A stretch of 64,000 nucleotides of DNA, taken from the NCBI RefSeq assembly GCF_004920835.1, contig NZ_QFHO01000018.1, forward strand, positions 25,784 through 89,783, read 5' to 3'. Below, one piece after another: positions 22,846-32,154 of the stretch; the stretch's first letter is position 1; each line of letters opens with the position of its first letter. The stretch is from Stenotrophomonas maltophilia (GTDB taxonomy: Bacteria; Pseudomonadota; Gammaproteobacteria; Xanthomonadales; Xanthomonadaceae). Under the pieces are notes generated by a model. That model saw nothing but the letters and a program-made list of their open reading frames with translations. It was not told the DNA's origin and ran no database searches. Made by a program: the position numbers and the translations under genes.

Positions 22846-25488
22846 TCACCCGCGATGCCGCACCAGCAACTGACTCATCAGCGCCCGCAGCGCCGGCGGC
22901 TTCACCGGCTTGGCCATCATTCCCCAGCCACGTTCGGCGGCCATCTCACGCAATCCCGCATCGCGTTCGGCGGTGACCAGCACCACCGGCGGACGGGCCT
23001 GCCACAGCTCTGCCAATGTCTCGTACAGCACCGGTCCATGGTGGTCGCCCATGCGTACATCCAGCAGCACCAGCTCCGGCACTGTTCCGGCGGTGGCCAG
23101 CTGCAGCGCGGCCTGCGGGCCGTCGGCCAGCACCACCTCGCAGCCCCAGCGCTCCAGCAACGCGCGGCTGGCTGCACACACGTGCGGGTCGTCGTCGATC
23201 ACCCACACCCGGCACCCGCGCAGGGGATTGTCCGCAGCAGGCTCCTGCACCAGCACCGGAGGTGGTGCAGTGGCTGGAATCGCGCTGGCCTCGCCGAATG
23301 GCACGCCCACCGCGAACACGCTGCCCTGGCCCAGCTGCGAGCGCAGCCGGATCGGATGGCCGAGCAGGCGGCCGATACGGTCGACGATCGCCAGGCCGAG
23401 GCCGGCACCGCGTTGCTGGCCATCATGCAGGCGGCGGAATTCCTCGAAGATCTCGCCCTGCAACGCGTCCGGAATACCAGGACCCTGGTCGTGCACTTCG
23501 ATCCACAGCAGCCCTTCGCGGCGTCGGCAGCCCAGCAGCACGCGGCCGCGCTCGCTGTAGCGCAGTGCATTGGACAGGAAATTCTGCAGGATGCGGCGCA
23601 GCAGTGCCTCATCGCTGACCACTACGGCATTGGTATCGATCCAGTCGACCACCAGCCCACGCGACTGTGCGGCGATGCCGAATTCGCGTGCGAGCGTCTG
23701 CAGCAGCGGCCCGAGCCGGAAGGCCTGTACACGGGTCGGCAGGCTGCCCGATTCCAGCCGGGCGATATCCAGCAGGCTGTTGAGGATCGCATCCTGCGCG
23801 GCCAGTGCAGCGTCGATGTGGTCGCTGGTCTGCTGCTGCACCGGGTCACTCAGCTTGCCGCGCAGCACCGAAACGAACATGCGCGCGGCATTGAGCGGTT
23901 GCAGCAGGTCGTGCACGGCCGAGGCGACGAAGCGGGTCTTGTAGCGGTTGGCCTGTTCGGCCTCGCGGCGTGCTTCGTCCAGGTCACGGGTGCGCTCGGC
24001 AATCCGATGTTCCAGTGCATCGGCCAGCGAGCGCAGTTCGCGCGCGGCATTCTTGTAGCTGGTGATGTCGGCGTAGCTGGTGACGAAGCCGCCGTCAGGC
24101 AGCGGATTGCCGCGGATTTCCAGCACCGTGCCGTCATCCTTCTCGCTCTCGCGCATGTGCGGGCGGCCACTGCGCAGGTGGTTCAGGCGGCGCTCGATGG
24201 CCTCGTCGACCGGGCCGGGACCGAGCAGGCCACGGCGGGCGTTGAAGCGGAACAGCTCTTCGATCGGCCGGCCCACGCGTACCAGGTCCAGCGGGAAGCG
24301 GAACAGTTCCAGATAGCGCGAATTCCAGGCAACCAGGCGCAACTCGCGATCGATCACCACCACGCCCTGCGGCAGGTGTTCGAGGCTGCGGCTGAGTCCG
24401 CTGTCGGCGTCGGTGGCCGCCTGCAGCAGGCCATCCTGTGCGGTGCGCAGTTCCTGTGCGTGCTGCTTGAGCAGGGTTTCCAGTTCGCGGCGGCTGCGCA
24501 GTCGATGCTTGGCCAGGCGCCGCCGCTGCTGCACGAACAGCACCAGGAAGCCCAGTGCCAGCCACGCTGCGCCACCGGTCAGGGCCGCGGCTCGCCCGGC
24601 TGCAGTGGCGGCACTGGCATCGTGCAGCAGGTGCAGGTTCCAGTTCTCGGCTGGCAGCGGCAGGCTCTGCCACAGCATCGGCTGCGGCAGTACAGGATCC
24701 AGCAGGCGCACCATGCGGCCACCGTCGGCCAGCACGTCTTCAGTGCGTGCGCGCAGTGGCTGCAGGGCACGGTCGGCGTACTGGCGCGCATCCAGCATCT
24801 CGCGGCGCTCATCGGCGCCCAGCGGGCGCAGCAGCCTGTAGCGCCAGCTGTCACGGTTGGCCAGGAACACCACGTCGTGGTCGTCACTGGCCAGCACCAC
24901 GTCCGGGCTGCTCAGCCATTCCTGTTCCAGTGCGGACAGCTCGACCTTGATCACCACTACGCCCAGTCGCTTGCCGTCTTCCTCGATGGCCTGCGACAGG
25001 TAGTAGCCGGGCACGCCGGTGGTCATGCCGATCCCGTAGAAGCGGCCACGGCCCTGGGCCAGTGCCTGGCGGTAGTAGGGGCGGTAGCTGTAGTTCTCGC
25101 CGACGTTGGTGGTCGGCTGGTCCCAGTTGCTCGCCGCCACGGCCACGCCATCGTGACCGACCAGAGTCAGGGTGGAAGCGCGGGTGACTTCATTGGCACG
25201 TTGCAGCTTGAGGTTCAGCCGCTGCCGTTCGGTGGGCGAGGGTGGCACGCGTAGTGCGTGCAGAAGATCCGGATCGAGCGCCAGCACCTGCGGCAACGTG
25301 CCGAATCGGTCGATACGCTGCTGCAGCCCCTGGCCGTAAAGCTGAAGCTGGCGTTGCACCTGGCTGCTCTCGTCGCCGAGGGCGCGTCGCCAGGCGTAGT
25401 GGCCGGCGGCGACGGCGCACAGCACGGTGCCGCCGACCATGACCAGCAGGGTGAGCAACAGCATCCGGTGGCGGCTGAGCCAGTACAT
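22846..25488 (-). CDS. Hybrid sensor histidine kinase with DctB-like periplasmic sensor
   Basis: 880 residues. TM1 (about 9-30) and TM2 (about 300-320) enclose a periplasmic double-Cache sensor whose VAVAASNWDQPTTNVGENYS and RPYYRQALAQGRGRFYGIG segments match C4-dicarboxylate sensor DctB. Then come a PAS domain (about 360-470), HisKA with the phospho-acceptor in ASAVHDLLQPLNAARM (about residue 525), HATPase (LQNFLSNALRYS, GAGLGLAIV) and a C-terminal receiver (VWVIDDDPHV, LVLLDVRMGDHHGP). Lies 66 nt downstream of the dicarboxylate-locus porin on the same strand. Likely senses succinate, fumarate or malate and controls the adjacent uptake genes through the LuxR-type regulator. Confidence 0.92.
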   Translation of the reverse strand: MYWLSRHRMLLLTLLVMVGGTVLCAVAAGHYAWRRALGDESSQVQRQLQLYGQGLQQRIDRFGTLPQVLALDPDLLHALRVPPSPTERQRLNLKLQRANEVTRASTLTLVGHDGVAVAASNWDQPTTNVGENYSYRPYYRQALAQGRGRFYGIGMTTGVPGYYLSQAIEEDGKRLGVVVIKVELSALEQEWLSSPDVVLASDDHDVVFLANRDSWRYRLLRPLGADERREMLDARQYADRALQPLRARTEDVLADGGRMVRLLDPVLPQPMLWQSLPLPAENWNLHLLHDASAATAAGRAAALTGGAAWLALGFLVLFVQQRRRLAKHRLRSRRELETLLKQHAQELRTAQDGLLQAATDADSGLSRSLEHLPQGVVVIDRELRLVAWNSRYLELFRFPLDLVRVGRPIEELFRFNARRGLLGPGPVDEAIERRLNHLRSGRPHMRESEKDDGTVLEIRGNPLPDGGFVTSYADITSYKNAARELRSLADALEHRIAERTRDLDEARREAEQANRYKTRFVASAVHDLLQPLNAARMFVSVLRGKLSDPVQQQTSDHIDAALAAQDAILNSLLDIARLESGSLPTRVQAFRLGPLLQTLAREFGIAAQSRGLVVDWIDTNAVVVSDEALLRRILQNFLSNALRYSERGRVLLGCRRREGLLWIEVHDQGPGIPDALQGEIFEEFRRLHDGQQRGAGLGLAIVDRIGRLLGHPIRLRSQLGQGSVFAVGVPFGEASAIPATAPPPVLVQEPAADNPLRGCRVWVIDDDPHVCAASRALLERWGCEVVLADGPQAALQLATAGTVPELVLLDVRMGDHHGPVLYETLAELWQARPPVVLVTAERDAGLREMAAERGWGMMAKPVKPPALRALMSQLLVRHRG

Positions 25489-25507
25489 GGCGGCAGTCTA
25501 CGCAGGG

Positions 25508-25536
25508 CCGGCGGGCGTGACGTGCACGCCCGCCGG
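25508..25536. terminator. GC-rich hairpin between porin and kinase genes
   Basis: CCGGCGGGCGT and ACGCCCGCCGG pair perfectly (11 bp) around a 7-nt loop in the 66-nt gap. There is no U-run on the minus strand, so it may attenuate or stabilise the porin mRNA rather than fully terminate. Confidence 0.5.
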
Positions 25537-25554
25537 GGTCTGACGTGGAAGGGG

Positions 25555-26724
25555 TCAGAAGTGCATCTGCGCGCGCAGTTCGAAGATCTCCGGCGTGCTG
25601 TGCACGCCACGACGGCTGGCGTCGACCTTCACGTAGTTGGCCTGGAACTTGAAATGGCTGGTCAGGTACCAGTTCGCGCCCAGGGTCAGGTCGTGCTGGC
25701 GGCCGCCGAGGATGCTGCCGTCGTCGAGGTCGAGGCGGCTGTAGCGGGCCACCAGTTCCACCGCGCCGTAGTCGTGGGCCGGCTTGATGTTGGCCACCGC
25801 ACCGGCGTTGTACGGGCGCGATTCGCCGGTCAGCACCCAGCTGGCCATCGCGTACTGGCCGCTGCCGGTGTAGTCGGGCTTGCCGTCATTGCGGGTGACC
25901 GTGGCGCGCAGGGCTTCGGCCTGCAGCGAGAATGGGCCGCGGATCCAGATGCCTTCCAGGCCGGTGCGCCGGATCTGGTCGGCGGTGACCAGCGCGCCGG
26001 AATCGACGAAGCGGATATCGGTCAGGCCGGCTTCCGGGCGGGCACGCAGGCGTGCGCTGGCTTCGTGGTGGACGTCGCGGCCATCGCTGTAACCACGCGG
26101 ATTTTCCTGCGAATAGGCCAGGCCCAGGTGGATTACGTCACCAGGTGCCTTCACCGGGGTCCACACCGCACGCACCGCCTGGGTGGTGCCGGGGTTGTCA
26201 CCCTGCAGGTCCTTGCCGCCATAGGCGCCGGCCTGCAACAGGTACTGCGGGCGTTCCAGCACCCATTCCACGCCGGTACGACGGCCTGCGTAGAAGGCCT
26301 GCACGGGCAGCGCGGTTTCCAGGAAGCTGCCGGCGCGCGAGGAGGTATTCGCATCCAGGCCGACCGGGGTCTTCATGTAGCCGAAGCGGAAGCGGCCGAT
26401 GTCGCGGCCGAAGAAGGCCTTGCTCTCGAAGCGCACGAATACGTCCAGCCAGGTGTCGGCCTGGAAGTCGTAGTAGACCATCGCGTCGTAGACGCCCTTC
26501 TTCTTCAGCGTTGCACCGAATTCCTTGCGGCGCACGGCATCGTCATCCTCAAGGCCGCTGCCCGAGGAGAAATCGTTGTAGTCGTAGGCGATGTTGGCGG
26601 TGGCCGCCAGCTCGGTGCCGTCGCCGAAGGCGTACTTGGTCGGCCAGTTGTCGAAATCGGCAGCCGAAGCGAAGGCGGGAAGGGCGGCCAGCGACAAGGC
26701 CAGCAAGGTGGGAATCGGGCGCAT
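25555..26724 (-). CDS. OprO/OprP-type outer-membrane porin (dicarboxylate locus)
   Basis: 389 residues. Signal peptide MRPIPTLLALSLAALPAFAS followed by a phosphate-selective-porin-like barrel: VRRKEFGATLKKKGVYDAMV, FVRFESKAFFGRDIGRFRFG, and final strands ending in Phe (ELRAQMHF). It is a distant paralogue of the porin at 17223 and is likewise placed beside a carboxylate transporter, here divergent DctA. It therefore probably provides outer-membrane passage for dicarboxylates. The start is the first ATG giving a proper signal peptide; longer frames upstream enter the divergent promoter. Confidence 0.9.
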   Translation of the reverse strand: MRPIPTLLALSLAALPAFASAADFDNWPTKYAFGDGTELAATANIAYDYNDFSSGSGLEDDDAVRRKEFGATLKKKGVYDAMVYYDFQADTWLDVFVRFESKAFFGRDIGRFRFGYMKTPVGLDANTSSRAGSFLETALPVQAFYAGRRTGVEWVLERPQYLLQAGAYGGKDLQGDNPGTTQAVRAVWTPVKAPGDVIHLGLAYSQENPRGYSDGRDVHHEASARLRARPEAGLTDIRFVDSGALVTADQIRRTGLEGIWIRGPFSLQAEALRATVTRNDGKPDYTGSGQYAMASWVLTGESRPYNAGAVANIKPAHDYGAVELVARYSRLDLDDGSILGGRQHDLTLGANWYLTSHFKFQANYVKVDASRRGVHSTPEIFELRAQMHF

Positions 26725-27056
26725 GTTGTGTGCGGCTCTCTCAGATTGCGTGTGGACAGGACAACAACGGCCGCAAGGGCCGGAACTTTCGCAATGACGC
26801 GCCCGGCCGTTCAGCTCGGGCCACCGGCCTCCCCGTGATCGGGCGGTGCGGCGCCAGTGTAGGCACCGCTGCCACCTGAACCGGGGGGCTAGTACCAATA
26901 GGTTATCTGCGCCGGCGTGCCCGGCGCGTACAAAGGCGTCCATTGGTCGCACCCCCTGCGCGTGCAGCACAGGGCCTGCGAGCAGTTTCCACGGTAACGG
27001 TTCCCGTGCAGTGCTGGGGCCGTACGTGCCTGAAAACGCCCCTTCCGGAGTCCGCC
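26725..27056. promoter_or_regulatory. Divergent promoter region of porin and dctA
   Basis: 332 nt with no gene. It should hold both divergent promoters. An AT-rich island AGTACCAATAGGTTATC (26890-26906) stands out in the GC-rich surroundings and is a candidate regulator site, for example for the LuxR-type regulator. I could not recognise a sigma-54 -24/-12 element, although DctB/DctD-type systems classically use one. Confidence 0.4.
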
Positions 27057-28400
27057 ATGCACATCCCGACCGCAGCCCCGGCGCCTGCAAAGCCGTTGCC
27101 GATCTATCGCCAGCTGTACTTCCAGGTGATCGTGGCGATCGTCCTGGGCGCCATCCTCGGCCACTACGAACCGCTGGTTGGCGAGAAGATGAAGCCGCTC
27201 GGCGATGCCTTCATCAATCTGGTGAAGATGATCATCGCGCCGGTGATCTTCCTGACCATCGTCACCGGCATCGCCAGCATGACCCACCTGCGCACGGTGG
27301 GCCGCGTATTCGCCAAGGCGATGGCGTACTTCCTGTTCTTCTCCACGCTGGCGCTGATCGTCGGCATGATCGTGGCGCATGTGGTGCAGCCGGGCGCCGG
27401 CATGAACATCAACCCGGCCGAGCTCGACCAGACCGCGGTGCACAGCTACGTCGAGAAGTCGCACGACCTGACCCTGGTCGGCTTCCTGATGGACATCATT
27501 CCGAAGACGCTGGTGAGCGCCTTCGTCGATGGCAACATCCTGCAGGTGCTGTTCATCGCGGTGCTGTTTGGCATCGCCCTGGCATCGGTGGGCGAGAAAG
27601 GCAAGCCGATCCTGAGCTTCCTGGAGGCGCTGGTCGCCCCGGTGTTCAAGCTGGTGCACATCCTGATGAAGGCCGCGCCGATCGGTGCCTTCGGTGCGAT
27701 TGCCTTCACCATTGGCAAGTACGGCGTCGGTTCGCTGGTCAACCTGGCCTGGCTGGTCGGCTCGTTCTACCTCACCGCGTTCCTGTTCGTAGCGGTGATC
27801 CTGGGCGTGGTCTGCCGCCTGTGCGGGTTCTCGGTGTTCAAGCTGGCGCGCTACCTGAAGGCCGAACTGCTGCTGGTGCTGGGCACGTCCTCGTCGGAGT
27901 CGGCGCTGCCGTCGCTGATGGAGAAGATGGAACGCGCCGGCTGCAGCAAGTCGGTGGTCGGCCTGGTGGTTCCCACCGGCTACTCGTTCAACCTGGACGG
28001 CACCAACATCTACATGACCCTGGCCGCGCTGTTCATCGCCCAGGCCACCAATACCGAACTGACCCTGGGCCACCAGATCGCCCTGCTGCTGGTCGCCATG
28101 CTCAGCTCCAAGGGCGCAGCAGGTGTCACCGGTGCCGGCTTCATCACCCTGGCCGCTACGCTGGCGGTGGTGCCGGAAGTGCCGGTGGCCGGCATGGCAC
28201 TGATCCTCGGCGTGGACCGCTTCATGAGCGAGTGCCGCTCGCTGACCAACTTCATCGGCAACGCCGTGGCCACCGTGGTGGTCTCGCGCTGGGAAGGCGC
28301 GCTGGACCGCAACCGCCTGCGGCTGGCGCTGGACGGCCGCGAGAGCGAGCTGCCGCCGCCGATCGACGCGGTGCCCGAGGCACTGCCGGCCAAGGGCTGA
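27057..28400 (+). CDS. dctA: C4-dicarboxylate transporter DctA
   Basis: 447 residues of the DAACS (SLC1-like) family, which imports succinate, fumarate and malate with protons or sodium across the inner membrane. Signatures: [40 protein letters not shown], the serine-rich re-entrant loop [16 protein letters not shown], and [20 protein letters not shown] with the family N-x-DGT motif in the substrate site. Start at MHIPTAAP follows TTCCGGAG as ribosome binding site. It is divergent from the porin-kinase operon and upstream of maeB, which would convert imported malate to pyruvate. Confidence 0.97.
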   Translation: MHIPTAAPAPAKPLPIYRQLYFQVIVAIVLGAILGHYEPLVGEKMKPLGDAFINLVKMIIAPVIFLTIVTGIASMTHLRTVGRVFAKAMAYFLFFSTLALIVGMIVAHVVQPGAGMNINPAELDQTAVHSYVEKSHDLTLVGFLMDIIPKTLVSAFVDGNILQVLFIAVLFGIALASVGEKGKPILSFLEALVAPVFKLVHILMKAAPIGAFGAIAFTIGKYGVGSLVNLAWLVGSFYLTAFLFVAVILGVVCRLCGFSVFKLARYLKAELLLVLGTSSSESALPSLMEKMERAGCSKSVVGLVVPTGYSFNLDGTNIYMTLAALFIAQATNTELTLGHQIALLLVAMLSSKGAAGVTGAGFITLAATLAVVPEVPVAGMALILGVDRFMSECRSLTNFIGNAVATVVVSRWEGALDRNRLRLALDGRESELPPPIDAVPEALPAKG

Positions 28401-28415
28401 TCCAGGTGTGTGGTA

Positions 28416-28452
28416 CTGCGGGGCCGATCACGACAGTGGTACGGCCCCGCAG
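28416..28452 (+). terminator. Hairpin downstream of dctA
   Basis: CTGCGGGGCCG at 28416 pairs perfectly with CGGCCCCGCAG at 28442 (11 bp, 15-nt loop) shortly after the dctA stop. Only a weak T stretch follows (GCGTTTC), so it is a likely but not canonical terminator. Confidence 0.6.
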
Positions 28453-28629
28453 CGTTTCAAGGCGTCCCATGGCTGTCATGGCCAGCGCCGAAGCTGTCCC
28501 TTCAGGCCGTCGCATACGCCCCGGAATTGTGCGGTCGCAGCATGACTGCGACAGGGTAGCGACAGGTCCGAGCGCTCCAACGGGGGTATGATCCCCTGTC
28601 CCTTCTGCCCATTCATGTAACCCACATCG

Positions 28630-30921
28630 ATGTCCAACGAAGATTTCAAACAGGCCGCCCTCGATTACCACCGGATGTCCCCGCCGGGCAAGATCAAGGT
28701 TTCCGCTACCAAGCCCATGCTGACCCAGCGCGACCTGTCGCTGGCGTATTCGCCGGGCGTGGCATATGCCTGTGAAGCGATCAAGGCCGACCCGCAGCAG
28801 GCCAGCGAGCTGACCGCGCGCGGCAACCTGGTGGCGGTGATCTCCAACGGCACCGCGGTGCTGGGCCTGGGCAACATCGGCGCACTGGCCGGCAAGCCGG
28901 TGATGGAAGGCAAGGGCGTGCTGTTCCAGAAGTTCGCCGGCATCGATGTGTTCGACATCGAAGTGGATGAAACCGACCCGGACAAGCTGGTCGACATCAT
29001 CGCCTCGCTGGAACCGACCTTCGGCGGCATCAACCTGGAAGACATCAAGGCACCGGAGTGCTTCATCGTCGAGCGCAAGCTGCGCGAGCGCATGAAGATC
29101 CCGGTGTTCCATGACGACCAGCACGGCACGGCGATCATCGTCGGTGCGGCGGTGCTCAACGCCATGGCGATCACCGGCAAGAAGATCGAGGAAGTGAAGC
29201 TGGCGACCACGGGCATGGGCGCGGCCGGCATTTCCTGTGTGAACATGCTGGTACAGCTGGGCCTGAAGCCGGAAAACATCCTGGCCTTCGACCGCGAGGG
29301 CGTGATCCACACCGGCCGTACCGATCTGGACCCGGAAAAGCAGCGTTATGCGCGCGACACCGACAAGCGCACCCTGGCCGAGATCGTCGCCGGTGCGGAC
29401 ATCTTCCTGGGCCTGTCGGCGCCGGGCATCCTGACCGCCGACATGGTCAAGACGATGGCGCCGGATCCGGTGATCTTCGCGCTGGCCAACCCGACCCCGG
29501 AAATCATGCCGGAACTGGCGCGCGCGGCGCGCCCGGACGCGATCATCGGTACCGGCCGTTCGGACTACCCGAACCAGGTCAACAACGTGCTGTGCTTCCC
29601 GTACCTGTTCCGTGGTGCGCTGGACGTGGGCGCGACCGCGATCAACGAGGAAATGAAGATCGCCTGCGTGCGCGCGATCGCCGCGCTGGCGCGTCGTGCG
29701 GCCACCGACATGGGTTCGGCCTATGGCGGCGAGACCCCGAGCTTCGGCCGCGAATACCTGATTCCGCGCCCGTTCGACCGCCGCCTGCTGGTGGAGCTGT
29801 CGGCTGCGGTGGCCCAGGCTGCGATGGATTCGGGCGTGGCCGCCCGTCCGATCGCCGACATGGGCGCCTACCGCGACAAGCTGGCCCAGTTCGTCTACCG
29901 CACCAGCCTGATGATGAAGCCGGTCTACGACCGCGCACGCAGTGACAAGCAGCGCGTGGTCTACGCCGAAGGCGAAGAGGAGGTGGTGCTGCAGGCGGTG
30001 CAGAACGTGGTCGATGACGGCCTGGCGCATCCGATCCTGATCGGTCGCCCGGAAGTGATCGAGTCGCGCATCGAGCGTCTGGGCCTGCGCTTGAAGATCG
30101 GCGAGAACATTGAAGTCACCAACATCAATGACGACCCGCGCTTCAACGAGTACTGGCAGTACTACCACGGCCTGACCGGCCGTCGTGGCGTGACCGTGGC
30201 CGCGGCGAAGAACCTGATGCGTTCGCGTCCGACCCTGATCGCGGCGGTGATGGTGGCCCGTGGTGAGGCCGACGCGATGCTGACCGGCATCGTCGGCCGT
30301 TTCCACAAGAAGCTGGGTTACGTGCGCAGCGTGCTGCCGCTGGAGCCGAAGGTCACCTCGACCTCGGCGATGACTGGCGTGATCAACCAGCAGGGCGTGT
30401 TCTTCTTCGTCGATACGCACGTGCAGGAAGACCCGACTGCCGAGCAGCTGTGCGAAGCGACCCTGCAGGCCGCCTACCGCATGAAGCTGTTCGGCGTGGA
30501 ACCGAAGGTGGCGCTGCTGTCGCACTCCAACTTCGGCAGCCACGACTCGAAGGATGCGCTGAAGATGCGCCAGGTGCGCGAGCTGCTGCTCAAGCGCAAC
30601 CCGCGTCTGAACGTGGATGGCGAGATGCAGGGCGACACCGCATGGGATGAAGCGCTGCGCCAGAAACTGCTGCCGGGTTCGACCCTGCAGGGCCGTGCCA
30701 ACCTGTTCGTGTTGCCGAACCTGGAAGCGGCCAACATCGCCTACAACCTGGTGCGCGTGTTCACCGACGGCGTGGCGATCGGCCCGATCCTGATGGGCGT
30801 GAACAAGCCGGTGCACATCCTGACCACCAGCGCGACCTCGCGCCGGATCCTGAACATGACCGCGATTGCCGCGGTCGATGCGCAGATCCGCAAGCAGCTC
30901 GAAGCGGAAAAGAAGGCGTAA
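28630..30921 (+). CDS. maeB: NADP-dependent malic enzyme MaeB
   Basis: 763 residues, the length of MaeB. The N-terminal malic-enzyme domain has [35 protein letters not shown] and the nucleotide loop [16 protein letters not shown]. The C-terminal half (from about residue 430) is a phosphotransacetylase-like domain ([31 protein letters not shown]). The enzyme decarboxylates malate to pyruvate with NADPH formation. The phosphotransacetylase-like part is thought to be regulatory, responding to acetyl-CoA. Its position next to dctA fits C4-dicarboxylate catabolism. It has its own promoter region of 229 nt. Confidence 0.97.
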   Translation: MSNEDFKQAALDYHRMSPPGKIKVSATKPMLTQRDLSLAYSPGVAYACEAIKADPQQASELTARGNLVAVISNGTAVLGLGNIGALAGKPVMEGKGVLFQKFAGIDVFDIEVDETDPDKLVDIIASLEPTFGGINLEDIKAPECFIVERKLRERMKIPVFHDDQHGTAIIVGAAVLNAMAITGKKIEEVKLATTGMGAAGISCVNMLVQLGLKPENILAFDREGVIHTGRTDLDPEKQRYARDTDKRTLAEIVAGADIFLGLSAPGILTADMVKTMAPDPVIFALANPTPEIMPELARAARPDAIIGTGRSDYPNQVNNVLCFPYLFRGALDVGATAINEEMKIACVRAIAALARRAATDMGSAYGGETPSFGREYLIPRPFDRRLLVELSAAVAQAAMDSGVAARPIADMGAYRDKLAQFVYRTSLMMKPVYDRARSDKQRVVYAEGEEEVVLQAVQNVVDDGLAHPILIGRPEVIESRIERLGLRLKIGENIEVTNINDDPRFNEYWQYYHGLTGRRGVTVAAAKNLMRSRPTLIAAVMVARGEADAMLTGIVGRFHKKLGYVRSVLPLEPKVTSTSAMTGVINQQGVFFFVDTHVQEDPTAEQLCEATLQAAYRMKLFGVEPKVALLSHSNFGSHDSKDALKMRQVRELLLKRNPRLNVDGEMQGDTAWDEALRQKLLPGSTLQGRANLFVLPNLEAANIAYNLVRVFTDGVAIGPILMGVNKPVHILTTSATSRRILNMTAIAAVDAQIRKQLEAEKKA

Positions 30922-30949
30922 GCCTTCTTTCCGATTCCGGCTGCAGAAG

Positions 30950-30967
30950 CGCGCCCCCCGGGGCGCG
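30950..30967 (+). terminator. maeB terminator
   Basis: CGCGCCCC and GGGGCGCG form an 8-bp GC stem with a 2-nt loop, followed by TTTCTGTTTC, 28 nt after the maeB stop. Confidence 0.8.
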
Positions 30968-30993
30968 TTTCTGTTTCAGCAAAGCGGAAACGG

Positions 30994-31066
30994 GTAGTGC
31001 CGGCCGCTGGCCGGCAACCCCAATGAAGTCCAGGTACGACGACAGCCGGCCAGCGGCCGGCTCTAC
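30994..31066. repeat. SMAG palindrome pair (GTAGTGCCGGCC...GGCCGGCTCTAC)
   Basis: GTAGTGCCGGCCGCTGGCCG is followed 26 nt later by its inverted relative ending GCGGCCGGCTCTAC. Both ends carry the GTAG/CTAC boundary, a textbook SMAG dimer. Confidence 0.9.
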
Positions 31067-31219
31067 CGCCCGCCGGCCTGTGCCACACGCGCTACGCAAC
31101 CCGGTCATTACCCTGCAACGCCACTACGGTCCAATACGCCCACGTGGCCCGGCCGCGGGAAGGGACCGGACCGGCCTTCCTGCCCTGGGCCCGACCAACT
31201 TTCCATTGGCGAGGGTGCC

Positions 31220-31294
31220 ATGCGCAATCGAGTGACGCGTCGTTATTTCCGGCAGCTGTTCGCGCTGTACGCCGGCTTCGTGCAGTCGCGCTGA
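31220..31294 (+). CDS. Possible 24-residue basic peptide
   Basis: ATG at 31220 follows GCGAGGGTGCC, which contains an acceptable ribosome binding site, and opens a 24-codon frame rich in Arg and aromatic residues (RNRVTRRYFRQLFALYAGFV). It lies alone between two SMAG pairs. The composition would suit an amphipathic, membrane-associated peptide. There is no homology evidence; it could be chance. Confidence 0.25.
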   Translation: MRNRVTRRYFRQLFALYAGFVQSR

Positions 31295-31341
31295 GGCGTT
31301 GGCCGGCCACGATGTAGCGACCACGAGGGTTGTGAGATCGG

Positions 31342-31413
31342 GTAGCGCCGGGCCATGCCTGGCGAGCGCGCAGCGCGGCGCTCTGCATTCCGCCGGGCAT
31401 GGCCCGGCGCTAT
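31342..31413. repeat. SMAG palindrome pair
   Basis: The left unit GTAGCGCCGGGCCATGCCTG and the right unit, the complement of GATAGCGCCGGGCCATGCCC, are inverted copies. The right boundary is degenerate (GATAG). It ends just before the stop of the BSP-like peptidase gene. Confidence 0.85.
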
Positions 31414-31416
31414 CCG

Positions 31417-32154
31417 TCAGCGCTTGCCGCGGCGTGTTGGCGGCGGCGGCGCATCCGAGCGCGGCTTGGCGTACTGCGCCCATAGTGCCGGCAACAGCTT
31501 GCCGGTCTGCTTCTGCCACAGCGCAGGCGTGTAGCGGCCATCGCGCAGGGCTTTGTCCAGCGCCAGCACCAGGCCCGGATGCTCGGCCTCGGCCCACTTC
31601 AGGAAGGCGCCGGTGACCCGGTAGCCGCTGTCGAAGTTTTGCCCCTTTTCGACCTTGCCGGGCAGCGTCCAGCCGGCGGCCGCGTTGTCCATGCCGTAGC
31701 GATCACGCGCATAGTCGGCAATGCCTTCCACCAGCCAGCCCGGCACCCGCGCATCACCGTAGCCGGGATAGCCCTGCACGATGTGCATCGCTTCGTGGGT
31801 GACCAGGTCAATGTCGTTGGGATGCTGTGCCAGCCAGCCCGGATTGATGGTGATGGTCGCCGCCTGGTCCTTGTCGCCGACGAAGGCGATGCCGGTGTAG
31901 GCAGGATCGATCACGATGCGGACCATCGATGGCGCCGCCGGACGGAAGTCCGCGCGCTCACGCAGGTAGGCGAAGTAGAACGTGTCGATCAGGCGCTTGC
32001 GCTGCGGCGCGGCCAGGGCGCCACGGGCGTCCTGGTAGTTCAGCGTCACGCCATCGCGGGTCAGCTGCGTATCGAACGCCTGGGTCTGGCCGAAGCTGGA
32101 GAAGGACAGGGCAACAAGGGCCAGGGGCAGCAGACGGTAGCGCATAGGGCTCAT
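31417..32154 (-). CDS. Secreted basic secretory protein (BSP)-like metallopeptidase
   Basis: 245 residues. A signal peptide (MRYRLLPLALVALSFSSFGQ) precedes a domain of the plant basic secretory protein/PF04450 type. The zinc motif is VTHEAMHIVQGYPG (HExxH) with WLVEGIADYARDRYG supplying the third ligand Glu, the gluzincin pattern. The C-terminus is Pro/Arg-rich and probably disordered. Start taken at MSPMRYR because its ATG overlaps the stop of the GH92 gene (ATGA), giving translational coupling. It probably degrades extracellular or periplasmic (glyco)protein together with the mannosidase. Confidence 0.88.
   Translation of the reverse strand: MSPMRYRLLPLALVALSFSSFGQTQAFDTQLTRDGVTLNYQDARGALAAPQRKRLIDTFYFAYLRERADFRPAAPSMVRIVIDPAYTGIAFVGDKDQAATITINPGWLAQHPNDIDLVTHEAMHIVQGYPGYGDARVPGWLVEGIADYARDRYGMDNAAAGWTLPGKVEKGQNFDSGYRVTGAFLKWAEAEHPGLVLALDKALRDGRYTPALWQKQTGKLLPALWAQYAKPRSDAPPPPTRRGKR

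Larger units (their letters stand above)
30922..31416. other. Convergent repeat-rich spacer after maeB
   Basis: 495 nt between convergent maeB and the BSP-like peptidase gene. It contains the maeB terminator, two SMAG pairs (30994-31066, 31342-31413) and one short reading frame with a plausible ribosome binding site (31220-31294). Nothing else is recognisable. Confidence 0.75.

Noticed and set aside
22558..25254. 898-codon plus-strand frame opposite the hybrid kinase
   Set aside because: Begins inside palindromic element C and runs through a well-defined kinase on the other strand; no domain visible.
26725..27056. Sigma-54 promoter for dctA
   Set aside because: Expected from DctB/DctD systems, but no GG-N10-GC element with proper flanks was convincing in this gap.
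28252..30816. 854-codon minus-strand frame opposite maeB and the end of dctA
   Set aside because: maeB and dctA are unambiguous on the plus strand; the opposite frame has no start context or family features.
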